Assembly (NCBI GenBank): GCA_947623455.1
Contig: OX392542.1
Location: 9,245,625 to 9,309,624 of the forward strand
From: Mimachlamys varia
Lineage: Eukaryota; Mollusca; Bivalvia; Pectinida; Pectinidae
DNA: 64,000 nucleotides
Direction of reading: 5' to 3'
Positions 15,301 to 26,168 of the stretch are shown piece by piece; position 1 is the stretch's first letter, and each line of letters opens with the position of its first letter. Under the pieces are notes generated by a model. The model was not told the origin of the DNA and did no database searches. It worked only from the letters and a program-made list of their open reading frames with translations. The position numbers and the translations under genes are program-made.

Positions 15301-16630
15301 CTACAACAGGACAGGAAGGGTACCACTACAACAGGACAGTAAAGGGTACAACTACAACAGCACAGGAAGGGTACCACTACAGGACAGGAAGGGTACCACT
15401 TCACAGAACAGGAAGGGTACCACTACAGGAAAGGAAGGGTACCACTACAGGACAGGAAGGGTACCAATACAACAGGACAGGAAGGGTACCAATACAACAG
15501 GACAGGAAGGGTACCACTACAATAGGATAGGAAGGGTACCACTACAACAGAACAGGAAGGGTACCACTACAACAGGACAGGAAGGGTACCACTACAGGAC
15601 AGGAAGGGTACCACTACAACAGGACAGGAAGGGTACCACTACAACAGGACAGGAAGGGTACCACTACAACAGAACAGGAAGGGTACCACTACAACAGAAC
15701 AGGAAGGGTACCACTACAACAGGACAGAAAGGGTACCACTACAGGACAGGAAGGGTACCACTACAACAGGACAGGAAGGGTACCACTACAACAGGACAGG
15801 AAGGGTACCACTACAGGACAGGAAGGGTACCACTTCAACAGGACAGGAAGGGTACCACTACAACAGGACAGGAAGGGTACCCCTACAGGAAAGGAAGGGT
15901 ACCACTACAACAGGACAGGAAGGGTACCACTACAACAGAACAGGAAGGGTACCACTACAACAGGACAGGAAGGGTACCACTACAACAGGACAGGAAGGGT
16001 ACCACTACAACAGGACAGGAAGGGTACCACTACAACAGGACAGTAAAGGGTACAACTACAACAGGACAGGAAGGGTACCACTTCAACAGGACAGGAAGGG
16101 TACCACTACAACAGGACAGGAAGGGTACCCCTACAGGAAAGGAAGGGTACCACTACAACAGGACAGGAAGGGTACCACTACAACAGAACAGGAAGGGTAC
16201 CACTACAACAGGACAGGAAGGGTACCACTACAGGACAGGAAAGGTACCACTACAACAGAACAGGAAGGGTACCACTACAGGACAGGAAGGATACCACTAC
16301 AGGACAGGAAGGGTACCACTACAACAGGACAGGAAAGGTACCACTACAACAGAACAGGAAGGGTACCACTACAACAGGACAGGAAGGGTACCACTACAAA
16401 AGGACAGGAAGGGTACCACTACAGGATAGGAAGGGTACCACTTCAACAGGACAGGAAGGGTACCACTGCAACAGGACAGGAAGGGTACCACTACAACAGG
16501 ACAGGAAAGTACCACTACAACAGAACAGGAAGGGTACCACTACAACAGAACAGGAAGGGTACCACTACAACAGAACAGGAAGGGTACCACTACAGGACAG
16601 GAAGGGTACCACTACAACAGAACAGGAAGG
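331..16630. repeat. 25-bp satellite array, ~16.3 kb, with higher-order structure
   Basis: About 650 head-to-tail copies of a 25-bp unit with core GGAAGGGTACCACTAC; almost every unit contains the palindrome GGTACC (a KpnI site). Recurrent variants are a 22-bp unit lacking three bases (CTACAGGAC instead of CTACAACAGGAC), a 26-bp unit with AGTAAAGGGTACAAC, a CCCCTACAGGAAAGG unit and a CCACTTCAAC unit. Variants recur in a fixed order, so blocks of about 2.3-2.6 kb are duplicated: the 192-bp stretch at 1328 recurs at 3849, 6396 and 8695. A 25-bp period shifts frame each unit, and because no + frame of the consensus has a stop, reading passes through all three frames and gives a spurious 25-residue protein repeat. 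The long open frames at 262-2343, 326-1507, 4104-4889, 6651-7436 and 8950-9735 are this artefact, not genes. The array ends sharply at the unique sequence after 16630. Confidence 0.97.
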
Positions 16631-17640
16631 CACAGAGAAATGTATAATATAGTGCACCACTTACACTATACATGTGAAAAGTGGAAAACATCTAAGGTCA
16701 CCTTCACTTCATGGTCTTCTACAGAGTATACACTCCCTCCCCCCACCAGTTCTTAATTTTCTCCAATAGCAAGCTTAAGACTCGTGATGAAATGTACTAT
16801 AATCCACTTGCCCACATGATTGATTTATAACTGTATTCGACACAAAGTGCCCCATGTGCTCAAAATATTCGCCAAAAAGGGAAGGACACTGATGTCTTAC
16901 AGCAATCATGAACTTTGGTATCTGAAAAGGGGGGGAGGGGGGAGGGGAGTTCACATATAGCTTGGTACAATGCAGTGTATAACTTCTGACAAATACCAGT
17001 TTTAGTAAAAACTTTTTTCAGTATCCTTTCTGTAATACATTTCAAACTGATTATAATTACAAATTTCAATATATCTTAACTTGAAGTTCATAGACATAGA
17101 TAATCAGAATCGAGCTATGACATGTCAGACTGACATTGACAACTTACATGTATCTCAAAGCATCGTGCTTAAAACACATCATTAACTACAACAAATATAG
17201 CTAATAATGTAATCCATATTGACAATAAACAACAAAAGTAACTTAGAGTCCGCTCCAAAACGGGTTAAGTTTTTATTTATTTTTCACAAATTAACAGTTT
17301 GTAAATATAACAAAGTCAACATTTTATACCAAATTGTAAGACTTGCAGATATGACATTTTATAGTTGTAGGTCTTCACAAATACCATCCTCGATATCGAG
17401 GGGTTACGATCACCTACGCTCTCTACACTCCTGGAATATGTCATGGCAAAAGTGAAGGCACGCTCAGGTAAAAAAAACAACTGACCAATAGCTAGGATGC
17501 ATGCCTGTCCTTTGAAGATTACAATGGAGTCCATCGCAACCGACTTCAAAGCCTGTACATTTTTGCTGTTACATGACGAGAATCTTTTGATGTACAACAA
17601 AGGGTCAAACTAATCTTCTTGTTTCATCAACAAGGTGGCG
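16631..17640. other. Gene-free spacer with a 14-bp palindrome
   Basis: AT-rich sequence with a G-rich run near 16928-16947 and a perfect palindrome CCTCGATATCGAGG at 17388-17401. The open frames here (16860-17069 on -, 17219-17455 on +, 17316-17600 on -) overlap on both strands and show no recognisable domain. The stretch around 17380-17460 has the look of an old dispersed repeat, but this cannot be confirmed without a second copy. Confidence 0.4.
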
Positions 17641-17644
17641 CACA

Positions 17645-17860
17645 TGGAGCCTTCAGTTTTGCTTATATACCGCTTGATCACCACCTAAACGTCACCTCAA
17701 AGCAGTTCACAAGTTATTATCCGTGGTTATAGGGCCTTAGCAACCAGCCAGTATTGTTCTCAACTCCCTGGGGAGCAAACAACCGGTGCTGCCATTTGAG
17801 CCGAACCACATACTCATTTACGGCTGAGAAGACAGGAACAAGCGGAGTAAAGTAAAAATT
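17645..17860 (-). mobile_element. SINE family 1, body and tail, minus strand
   Basis: The reverse complement matches the body of the more complete SINE at 63610-64000 in the same order: TTACTCCGCTTGTTCC, a CTCAGC-GTAAATGAG segment, AATGGCAGCACCGGTTGT, GCTCCCCAGGGAGTTG and TGCTAAGGCCC. The tRNA-like 5' head is missing, so this copy is 5'-truncated, as usual for target-primed retroposition. Related copies lie at 30690-30950 and 39836-40005. Confidence 0.75.
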
Positions 17861-18074
17861 ACTGCATATACACTGTATACATGTATATATATTACAAATT
17901 TACTTAATAAAAAAAATATATATGGTCATGATTAAAACAGCTTATACAATATACCTGATTGCCAAAAAAAATACATAACAATTAAATAACATACTTCATA
18001 TTGAAAATTTATACTTCAGTAGCAATGAATTTTTTTTTGTTTTTTGTTTCAACAACACAAAGCAATTCCCATAC

Positions 18075-19215
18075 CAAAATTTGCGAACAAGAAGCACATG
18101 AGCAGCACACGAGAAACTCACATGAGAACTAACATCATTTTCTCATGTACATTTTAACATGCAAATGAGGCTGAAAGCTGACATGAAAAAAGCTCATGTA
18201 AGGAAAAAGCTCACGTGAGGAAAAAAGCTCACGTGAGGAAAAAAGCTCATGTGAGCAGAAAGCTCACGTGAAAAAAAGCTCACGTGAGGAAAATATGCTC
18301 ACATGTGCAATATTCAAAATTAAACGGCCCCTGGGCCTCAGGAAATTTGAAAAATTCAAAATATATTTTCATGTGATTCAGACTGTTCTACTGATTAAAT
18401 AACAGATAAGATGTACTCGTCATTAAAGGTAAGCTGAACCCAGTAAACAGCTAGCTTTAACTCATAGCTATAGTTGTATATGCCATTTCTGTTAGACTTT
18501 CAATCAATCTTTGAAATTGAGAAAGTTTTAATCTAACATACTGATTTATAATATAGATCTTGTTTCATAAACATTGTTATTATACTTGTTTCATAAACAT
18601 TGTTATTATACTTACCTTGCTAATACATGTACATGTAGAGTTGCAATTGCAGTACACTATTATAGCTATACCAAGTTTCTGTCAGTCAAATTCCTTCAGA
18701 ACATATTGCATTTTAAATATAATTGGAATTATAAACTAGTTTGTATTTAATCTGTGCTAATATGTGGAAATTGGTTTTTATAATCATGCAAAACAAAATA
18801 CATTACCTTATCAATCATATGTATACATTAATAATATCAGGTGATATCATAGTTATCCATAAATCCCATTTAATCCTGGAGCCATGTGCAAATGCAACAG
18901 CCTTGCAATTGTGTCGGCCATTTTGCCAGATTCAAAAATGGCAGTTAAAGTTTGAGAGGGAAGTGGCAGATAAGTGGATGTAGGAATAGCTCACGTGAGC
19001 AAAGATTTCCTAACATGAGCTTATGTAAGAATATATTTCCTCATGTGAGGAAAATTTTGCACATGTGCAATGGAGGTGAGGAATTTCCTTGCTAACATGA
19101 ACTACCCTAAAGCTCATGTGCTTAACTTAATTTGCATACTTTTCTAACATGTTTCTCGTGTGCTGCTCATGAGCTTCTCATGAGTTTCTCATGTGCAAAG
19201 GTTAGGTTTTTCTGT
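18075..19215. mobile_element. Large foldback element packed with CTCACGTGAG motifs
   Basis: The ends are inverted copies of each other: AGCAGCACACGAGAAAC near 18102-18118 recurs inverted near 19155-19172, both flanked by more ACATGAG-type words. The arms (about 18120-18310 and 18990-19100) are built of repeated near-palindromes CTCACGTGAG, CTCATGTGAG and CACATGTG, about a dozen in all, separated by A-rich spacers. The middle (18320-18980) is plain AT-rich DNA. No transposase is encoded. This fits a non-autonomous foldback element about 1.1 kb long with repetitive subterminal arms; the superfamily is unknown and no clear target-site duplication was found. Confidence 0.6.
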
Positions 19216-19431
19216 ACGGGGAAGGTTTGCAGAACTCTTGGAACATTATGATTCAACTGCATTTATTTTTAAACTTGTCACAAACTTTTAATTTTAGCTC
19301 GTCTGAGGCTCCCTTAATTGAAAAAATATTTCTGACTTGTTACATAAATCTCATATGAAATGAAAACTCATGTAAGATATCCTATATGTATACATGCAAG
19401 ATCCTATAAATAACACAGAAATACAAATGAC

Positions 19432-19885
19432 GACATCGTCGGTAACCCACAGTACACTTCTCTGACGTTTGCATCCCGTGGGCCAGAATCGGTGTAAACC
19501 TTAGTTTCCCCCAATAGAAGTTTATTCGAAGATTTCGACCAAACAGAATGGTTGTTTCTCGTGACACTCTGTTTGATCATTTTACCGTGACCACGACCAG
19601 TATATTTCCGTAGGTATGACGCCAATGTCAATCGCCATATAGCAGGACCTTATATTTTAATCACAATCAACACAATTATATAACACAATCGACAGGTTTT
19701 GTTGATAGGCGGTGCTACAAATGAAACGCAATACCCCAGTTTTATGTCCCAGCTGTATAGGTAGTCACGGATGAAACTATCGATATGATTGGCTACTATT
19801 TTAATACGAAAACGAGAGTTTCTTTCCATTTTAGCCCACGGGATGCAAACGTCAGACAAGTGTACCATGGGTTTTCAACGATGAA
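19432..19885. mobile_element. Foldback MITE, ~450 bp
   Basis: The segment around 19444-19483 containing CTGACGTTTGCATCCCGTGG recurs inverted around 19834-19873; the arms are about 40 bp with few mismatches and are joined by unrelated sequence. The open frames on the minus strand across 19382-19868 run through the arms and are not convincing genes. A non-autonomous DNA transposon is the simplest reading. Confidence 0.6.
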
Positions 19886-19908
19886 ATGACGAAGGAAGAC
19901 AATTTTTT

Positions 19909-20002
19909 ACTCGTGCCCTGTCCGTGCCTGGAACTCACAATCTCCTGCACCAAATCGCCTAGCCAGAAATACCTGCGGCAATTACCACCGCGCCAACTTG
20001 AC
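19909..20002 (-). mobile_element. tRNA-like SINE head fragment
   Basis: On the minus strand the sequence reads GTTGGCGCGGTGGTAATTG (A-box-like), then CTGGCTAGGCGATTTGG, then GTGAGTTCCAGGC (B-box-like), the spacing of an internal pol III promoter in a tRNA-derived SINE. It cannot fold as a complete tRNA. It abuts the foldback element to its left. Confidence 0.45.
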
Positions 20003-20580
20003 ATCCCGAAAAAAAGGATGTTTTGATAGGTGGTCCGGTATTCTGACATGATCATAGTGGCAAATCTTTTATATAATTATAGATGGTGTGAATACCTGGA
20101 TCGCAATACATATACATGAATACAAATTGTACAAATATTATATTATTTAAAAAAGGTATAATTACGACAGGAAATTCACATTTTAACCTTCGGATCAATA
20201 AAACTAAGTGTAGACATGTAAGATCCTATATGTATAAGCTAGGTATGAAGGGATAAATATACAGTTGCTAGTAGGACTTGTCCTGGGATCTTCCTCATCA
20301 TTGACGTTGAAATAATCGGGAAACAGTGGAAATCTGTCAATGTGTTTCTTGAAAGACTAAGGATGAAATTGTATTATCAGCAGGTTTGAAAATAAAAAAT
20401 AAACCACTATAGTGCTATATGAGTAGCAAAATTATTCGAAGAACCAAAACCACCAGGAAAAATTGATCATACCAGTAAAACTTGACTGAAACAGTTTTCC
20501 AGCACCAAAGACAAAAAATAAGAAAGCAAATTGACCATAAACCTCTAAAATATTCAGAAGACTAATTGAAATGTGAAACA
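20003..20580. other. Gene-free AT-rich spacer
   Basis: No open frame with a recognisable domain, no tRNA and no clear repeat was seen here. Confidence 0.4.
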
Positions 20581-20584
20581 GCTA

Positions 20585-21110
20585 TGACTGTGAATGGTCT
20601 AACTTGGGAGCTTTGACCTTCAATGTGTACTAACTTGACAGCTATGACCTTGGAAGTGTACTTTCATGACAACTTTGACCTTGGAAGTGTACTAATGGGA
20701 CAGCTATAACCATGGAATGATACTTTCATGACAAATATGACCTTGAATGTGTATTAATTGAACTTTGACCTTGTAAGTGTACGAGCCTGACAGCTTTGAC
20801 CTTGGAAGTGTACTAATGGGACAGCTATAACCATGGAAGTGCTTTCATGGCGACTATCATGGTGAATGTGTGCGAATTAAATATATTATATAGCTTGACA
20901 GCTATATGACCTTGAAAGACTACTTTCATGACAACTATGACCATGAACTTGGAAGTATACTTAATTGATTGCTATGACCTTAGAAGTGTACTTTCATGAC
21001 AGCTGACCTTGGAAGTGTACTTTCATGACATTACTATGACTTTGAATGTGTATATTGACTGAACAACTATGACCTTGGAATTGTACTAATGGGACAGCTA
21101 TGACCTTCTA
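20585..21110. repeat. Degenerate ~40-bp minisatellite
   Basis: The phrases GACCTTGGAAGTGTACT, TTTCATGACAACT and AATGGGACAGCTAT alternate about a dozen times with substitutions and indels. Units are about 38-45 bp and much more diverged than those of the large satellite, so the array is old. Confidence 0.75.
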
Positions 21111-21570
21111 AGCGTAACATTTTAAAACAACGTACCAAATGCTAAATGCTTTTAAGTCACAAGTCGCCATTGAGCTTATAAGCATGCAATCATGCATTGT
21201 CTAAACTCATAAACATAAATAGGTTTGTATGACAAATCATAGTCTGATGGGGTCTGACTCGGATCAGTTAAATATGACCACCAACAACCCAAACATTTTG
21301 TGGATCAGAGAGTAGGAACCTTTCGGACAAGACAGAGCACTTCATGGCTGGACAAACATCATTTCTTAAAGACACATGTATTGATGTAATATTTCTTTAA
21401 ATGTATTTCATCATATTTAATTTTTATGAGTTTTTCACAATTTTGTTTTTAGCCCACTCGCTCAAAACTTTACATAAGGTGAAGTACCATACAAATTAAT
21501 GAAGATATATTTCAAATAAACCTTGCCTTAATTTTTTCGAAAATGAATTATCTTATGGGAAAAAAACCTT
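21111..21570. other. 3' flank of the galactosyltransferase gene
   Basis: AT-rich sequence with no recognisable gene. On the minus strand it lies directly downstream of the galactosyltransferase, so its right part may be 3' UTR. Confidence 0.35.
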
Positions 21571-21592
21571 TTTATTAACAGATAAATTTATT
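21571..21592 (-). promoter_or_regulatory. Poly(A) signals of the galactosyltransferase gene
   Basis: Two AATAAA hexamers on the minus strand (21587-21592 and 21571-21576) lie within 30 bases after the TAG stop. If used, they imply a very short 3' UTR. The region is AT-rich, so chance occurrence is possible. Confidence 0.45.
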
Positions 21593-21599
21593 TTTCTTT

Positions 21600-22631
21600 C
21601 TATGGAATGGAGTCATCTATTCTCTGGCAACACTTGGACGGCGCATTATTCCAGTCATAGATATATGATAATCTCTTCCTAAATTCTTTTGTACACAAGT
21701 TTCCTGTACTTTTCACATTTTGCTTAAATTCTCGCATTTCCATATTAGTATGTTTGTGTGTAACAAGATAGGCATTCTGACAGCCTCTAGAGATGTATTC
21801 TGTGTCAAATCTCGGGTCGTGTTGACGCTGGATATCCAGAGGGCCGAGCCAGGCACCCACAGACACATCCTCATTGTTGAAAAGTTTTAGCATTTTTGAG
21901 TTTGATGCGATGTAGTGGACTAAATCACTAGATAAGACATATCCTCCACCTAAAGCGTAGGGTAGGTACCGATCACACAGTCTCCAGTCTGTCTCCGGCC
22001 ACTTCCCCAACTTTTTAACAGCTGCACGTCCATCAAAAAATCCCCAATAAAGCTGTTTTCTAGGTTTAGATTTTAATTCCTTCTTAAATTTTTCAACTTG
22101 AACAAATGTATCTTCATCAGCTTTAAGCAAAAACTTGAAATCTACATTACTATCCAACCATTTGAATGATTCTAACATTTTCTTTGTTAAAGCTTGAAAA
22201 GAATCGTTTAGCTTTAAAAGTACAAGGTCTTTGTGTAGTAAGTTTTCTCTTTGGAGCTCCTTTTCCACATACAAGCTGATATTACCTGTGCCTATCATAA
22301 ACCTCATGATTGCATCCCCACCAAGATCGTTGCCCCAGGTTTCGCGCACAACATCTCTTTGTCTTGCATTCCCCGGAGCTGAGGGGATAATAACGGTAAG
22401 AAAAACTGATATTTCTCGTCTCGGGGACAGCACGTTGCCACTCCAGTAAGCATCGTTCTGAGCTTCTTTTAATCTGTCGTGAGCCACAGCATATGTGCGG
22501 TCCTCGCACGGCATGTGGCAGAAGGACAGGTACATGAGTGCACTGAACGACAGAAATATCCCACCAATCAATATTGTCATAGCATGCTTGTTCAACTTTC
22601 TCTCAAGTCGCATGGCACTTGAACTCCTCAT
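21600..22631 (-). CDS. B3GALT6: Beta-1,3-galactosyltransferase 6-like (GAG linker GalT-II)
   Basis: 343 residues, single exon, GT31 family. In vertebrates B3GALT6 adds the second galactose of the xylose-galactose-galactose-glucuronate linker that joins glycosaminoglycans to proteoglycan cores in the Golgi. Seen here: a short basic cytosolic tail, one membrane segment at about residues 18-38 (type II topology), a short stem, then the GT31 domain. It shows RDVVRETWG (92-100), the DxD metal/UDP-sugar site as KADEDTF (170-176), LYWGFFDGR (194-202), YLPYALGGGYVLSSDLVHY (222-240), the EDV motif (254-256), QRQHDPRFDTEY (268-279) and LSYIYDWNNAPSKCCQR (321-337) near the C-terminus. The last blocks are specific to B3GALT6 rather than other GT31 members. 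The intronless CDS and the length (human protein about 329 residues) also agree. N-glycosylation sequons occur at 117 and 142. Start: Met1 keeps the basic tail; Met7 is an alternative. All key residues are present. Confidence 0.94.
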   Translation of the reverse strand: MRSSSAMRLERKLNKHAMTILIGGIFLSFSALMYLSFCHMPCEDRTYAVAHDRLKEAQNDAYWSGNVLSPRREISVFLTVIIPSAPGNARQRDVVRETWGNDLGGDAIMRFMIGTGNISLYVEKELQRENLLHKDLVLLKLNDSFQALTKKMLESFKWLDSNVDFKFLLKADEDTFVQVEKFKKELKSKPRKQLYWGFFDGRAAVKKLGKWPETDWRLCDRYLPYALGGGYVLSSDLVHYIASNSKMLKLFNNEDVSVGAWLGPLDIQRQHDPRFDTEYISRGCQNAYLVTHKHTNMEMREFKQNVKSTGNLCTKEFRKRLSYIYDWNNAPSKCCQRIDDSIP

Positions 22632-22929
22632 ATTTGTAGATATGTAGAGAGACTCATAAAATCACATGTATCTTTACTTTCCTTGATCCAAACTTTTAAT
22701 CACATTTATCTTTACTTTCCTTGATCCAAACTTTTAATCATATTTATCTTTCCTTTCCTTGATCCAAACTTTTAATCACATTTTTATTTTCTTTCCTTAT
22801 CCAAACTTCTAAGTCATGATGCGGCTTTTGAGTAAAAGTTGTTGAATTTAATGAATCCTATGTGACCACTGGAGAGTCTTGTTCCAAATATCATTATCTT
22901 TGCAGGATCCCAACAATCATTAAGTTCAC
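22632..22929 (-). other. Probable 5' UTR of B3GALT6-like gene, with 38-bp tandem repeat
   Basis: About four copies of a 38-bp unit containing CTTTCCTTGATCCAAACTTT occupy 22660-22812, immediately upstream of the start codon. Farther upstream on the minus strand a plausible 3' splice site (TTATTTTTCCACAG) ends at 22930, so the coding exon may extend to 22929 with a spliced 5' leader. The repeat is seen directly; the splice site is inference. Confidence 0.5.
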
Positions 22930-23985
22930 CTGTGGAAAAATAAATGTTTACTTATTATTTTAAATTTGATATAACTCAAAATAAAAGGTTTATTATGGAA
23001 TGTTAAGTCTCCGTAAAATACCACAGACTCTGGTTCCCTTTAAATGTCAAAAGAAAGTTTTCAGATATCCATTCTAACAAGTATGATGTATAAATTAAAT
23101 ATGTGTAGATGATCAATATCTCTTGATTATCTTAATATTGAAATAATGAATACAGGTTATTAGGGTGCCAGAGCAATCGGATTAAAATACAGATCCTTGG
23201 TTTCAATCCGTTTTACAAGGATCTGACACCATCCAATAAGAGGTCACATTCAGATGATCTTTGTCGTCTCTTTACTTAACACTAAAATAATTTTCCAATG
23301 ACCTGTCATCTTGCAGCAAGCCATTTCGTCACATTATTCCACATGAACTTTTTGGTGACGAAATGACTAAACGGACAAATGCGATTATGCAAGCTTTGTC
23401 GCCTCAAAATTTCACTGTCAAGATTCTGAAAGTAGTTTTTGATTGGCGAATGCAAAAGGTCATCGGGACGTGACCCCCTATGGGATTTTCTCAGATCTTA
23501 ATGCAGCAGAGATAAGTTTACGGAACGGCGTGGAGATCAAGATATGATTTTAATCAGATTGGGTGCCTTGAGAGATCAAGTCACAATATATGTGGATTTG
23601 TTTTTAATTATTTGCATTTTTTTTTGTTCATTATACTTTGTATATATTTCCTTCTTAGGAATTACAGCCAGCTGTCTCATCCTTTTAGAAATACAGGTAC
23701 TCATTTAAACAACATGGTAATCATACTTGCAGCATTGTGTCCAGGTCAAAATACAAATGACCTTTTTCGGAATATGCTGCATGCATAGGGTAATGCTAGT
23801 TTTGCGTGAAGTCTAAGCTTCATCTGTCCCTGTACCAGGTAAGTCTGTTGCCAGGGAAGCCATAGATTTCATTTTAACAGATAGATGTCTAGTGTGAGCC
23901 AACACCAGTATGCTGTCAGACCAAAGTTTGGGAAAATAAAACCCGGGATTGGGCCATTGTGAGGCACTTCTAAGCCTCATCTGTC
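22930..23985. other. Spacer upstream of B3GALT6-like gene
   Basis: No coding signal. A noncoding first exon of the galactosyltransferase could lie here, but no boundary can be supported. Confidence 0.35.
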
Positions 23986-24250
23986 ACACAGGTGCTTGTG
24001 GACATGAATGTGATTTTTTCATTAAAAATAGAAGGTAACAGACAAATAGTGTTTCAAAATAACAGAATGATAAATTATAAAGTTCACAATAACAACTCCT
24101 GTAGAGTAGCCTTCTAACTAAATGTACTCTGCATGGGTTATTAATGTGCACTTTATAATTCAACATTTTATTATTATGAAACACCGTATTTGTCTATTAC
24201 CTTCTGTTTTAATTGAAAAAAATCACATTCATGTCCACAAGCACCTGTGA
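23986..24250. mobile_element. Foldback MITE, 265 bp
   Basis: The left arm from CACAGGTGCTTGTGGACATG (23987) returns inverted to 24249. The arms are about 100 bp, with matching internal words (GAAGGTAACAGAC against GTCTATTACCTTC; AAATTATAAAGTTCAC against GTGCACTTTATAATT). No coding capacity. The small minus-strand open frame at 23984-24184 is an arm of the hairpin. Confidence 0.75.
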
Positions 24251-24847
24251 TATATATGTGAAATACCTAAAGGCCTACTGTAGTGTAGTAGTGGGCTACA
24301 CCACTGTCACCAGTCACAGAGCAGGTATATGTAGTCAGTGACCAGGTGACACATACAGCCAATATAGGCACTTGCCAAAGCTTCTACCACTTGTCAGTAG
24401 ATCTGTTATAAGCACAGGAATATCTATGACAGTATATTTCCTTGACCTAATTAATACGCCAACTGTATTATCTGGGTCTACCTTTGGTTCCAGCTTCCCC
24501 ACGTAGACAGTGCATCTGTACGTAGGCCTATAGCTACCCAGCCATAAACCGGAAGACATTGTCACTCCCACGCTTGAAACTGCACAGGGGATTGAGATCC
24601 GGTTTTTTTTTTTGTATTTAGTTCCTTGCACAGATGAATTTTACTGGGATCAACCAAACCTCAAACACTGAATACTTCCCCCACATATATGGACGTCTAC
24701 TTAGGTCTCCAAAGTTCTCACCCTTCCTGATTTCTGGAGATAACTGTTTAACCACCTTATAAACCTCGCATATGCTTAAAAGTTCATGCGTTTAATATGG
24801 GAAAAAGAAGAGTTTGTAGATAAAGTACTGTAGTGTGTTGAAATCAC
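24251..24847. other. Gene-free spacer between MITEs
   Basis: No recognisable gene. The 98-codon minus-strand frame at 24335-24631 has no recognisable domain or supporting signal. Confidence 0.35.
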
Positions 24848-25010
24848 AGGGACCTAAGAATGTGCTAGTTTTGGACCTAAATTAAGGTGTTTAGAGTAAT
24901 ATTACACTTTCGGGGTGAGCCTCTATGGCTATGCTATTGAGGCCCCCCCCCCCCCCCCCCCCAAACACACACAAACCAACAAACTAGCTCTAACAAATTC
25001 TCATGTCCCT
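24848..25010. mobile_element. Foldback MITE family F, copy 1
   Basis: Ends AGGGACCTAAGAATGTG...CTAGTTTTGGACCTAAATTA and, inverted, CAAATTCTCATGTCCCT. A second copy with the same ends and the interior word GTGTTTAGAGTAAT lies at 35783-35967. This copy carries a run of 20 C at 24943-24962, and its right arm has lost part of the repeat. Confidence 0.75.
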
Positions 25011-25783
25011 ATGGTTGAAATCAGTCGTATACTCATCTAAAACCAAGCATTTTTGCATTATTTGTTATTTGCAGTCTGCCTATACTGTATTGTAAATTCG
25101 TTTAAAAATAATTTAGATATAATCACTGGAAAAATCAAGAACTTTTTTCAATTATAAAGCAAAAATCAAGATATAGCGAACAATGTAGATGAAAACCGGA
25201 TGCAGTATTAATTGTATATTATTTATGTTTCTATTGTGAGTCTGGTATAGAGGACTTTTGATAGTCCTGAACCAGAATAAACCTTATTTGATCTTATCTT
25301 ATACTACAAAAGTGCTGAAATAAGAGTGCGAATAGTCAAAATTGGATAAAATAAACTATTTGTAAATAAGCATCTTTACTGTAGACGGTAAAAAAATTAT
25401 CCAATTCTTTTCAACACTGTCAGACGCCTGGATGTCAGTGATAGCAACTTTAAAATGGATAGAACTTCTTACAAGATATTCCCCAAATCATAAGAATATT
25501 GATTTGGAATTTTTCAGGGTATGTCATTTTCATAAAACCAGTCAATTAAGACAGAGACTTCCCTTTCAAGCACTCGTTTCATTTCATTAACGTTTATATA
25601 TATATATAGCCGAGGGTCTTATCCTCTGCGTAATCATCAAAAAATACATCTTTTACATCTTGGAAATTGTCATCTATTAAAATGTTGATATAATAGGACC
25701 CAGCATTGAGCCCTGAGGAAATCCCTTAAGCAACGGGCAACTAGCGAAAAAAACCGAAAATGGCACAAACCAACCACCATAAT
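25011..25783. other. Gene-free spacer, possible retroposon tail
   Basis: No gene seen. A CTTATTTGATCTTATCTTAT string near 25285-25303 after an AATAAA is reminiscent of the 3' tail of a LINE or SINE; this is weak. Confidence 0.3.
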
Positions 25784-26168
25784 CCAGCACTAGCGAATCC
25801 AGAGGGGGGTCCTCGGGGTCAGGACCCCCCTTTGGGAGGAGGAAAATTTTGTCTTAAAGGTTTTAATAAAACAAAACAAAAAAAGCCTAATTGCTATATC
25901 AAATAGTATGTTTTTCAAAATCGGCAGACGTATGTTAAAAAAGTAGACATTCAATCAAGGTGACGGTGTAACACATTTTTCAGCATTGTGTTATCAAAAT
26001 AGTCAGTGTACTGAACATAACCTGTTACTTATTCTTTTCCATTTTTCCCCGAAAATATCCATATTCTTGTGTATTCATTAATTGAAAAGTACAAATGTTT
26101 ACCGTTGCATCACTGAAAAAGCGTCAGCTGGACCGCCTCCTTTCGAAAATCCTGCATCCGCGCCTGAG
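25784..26168. mobile_element. Short non-autonomous DNA transposon
   Basis: The left end (CCAGCACTAGCGAATCCAGAG) and the reverse complement of the right end (CTCAGGCGCGGATGCAGGATT) are imperfect terminal inverted repeats of about 25-30 bp around a GC-rich CAGNNGCGGATCCAG-like core. The left part contains a G-run/C-run pair (GGGGGGTCC and GGACCCCCC) that forms a strong hairpin at 25805-25832. No transposase. The small open frames across 26095-26379 start within it. Confidence 0.5.

Noticed and set aside
331..16630. CRISPR-like regular spacing
   Set aside because: There are no unique spacers between repeats; units are contiguous, and the context is eukaryotic.
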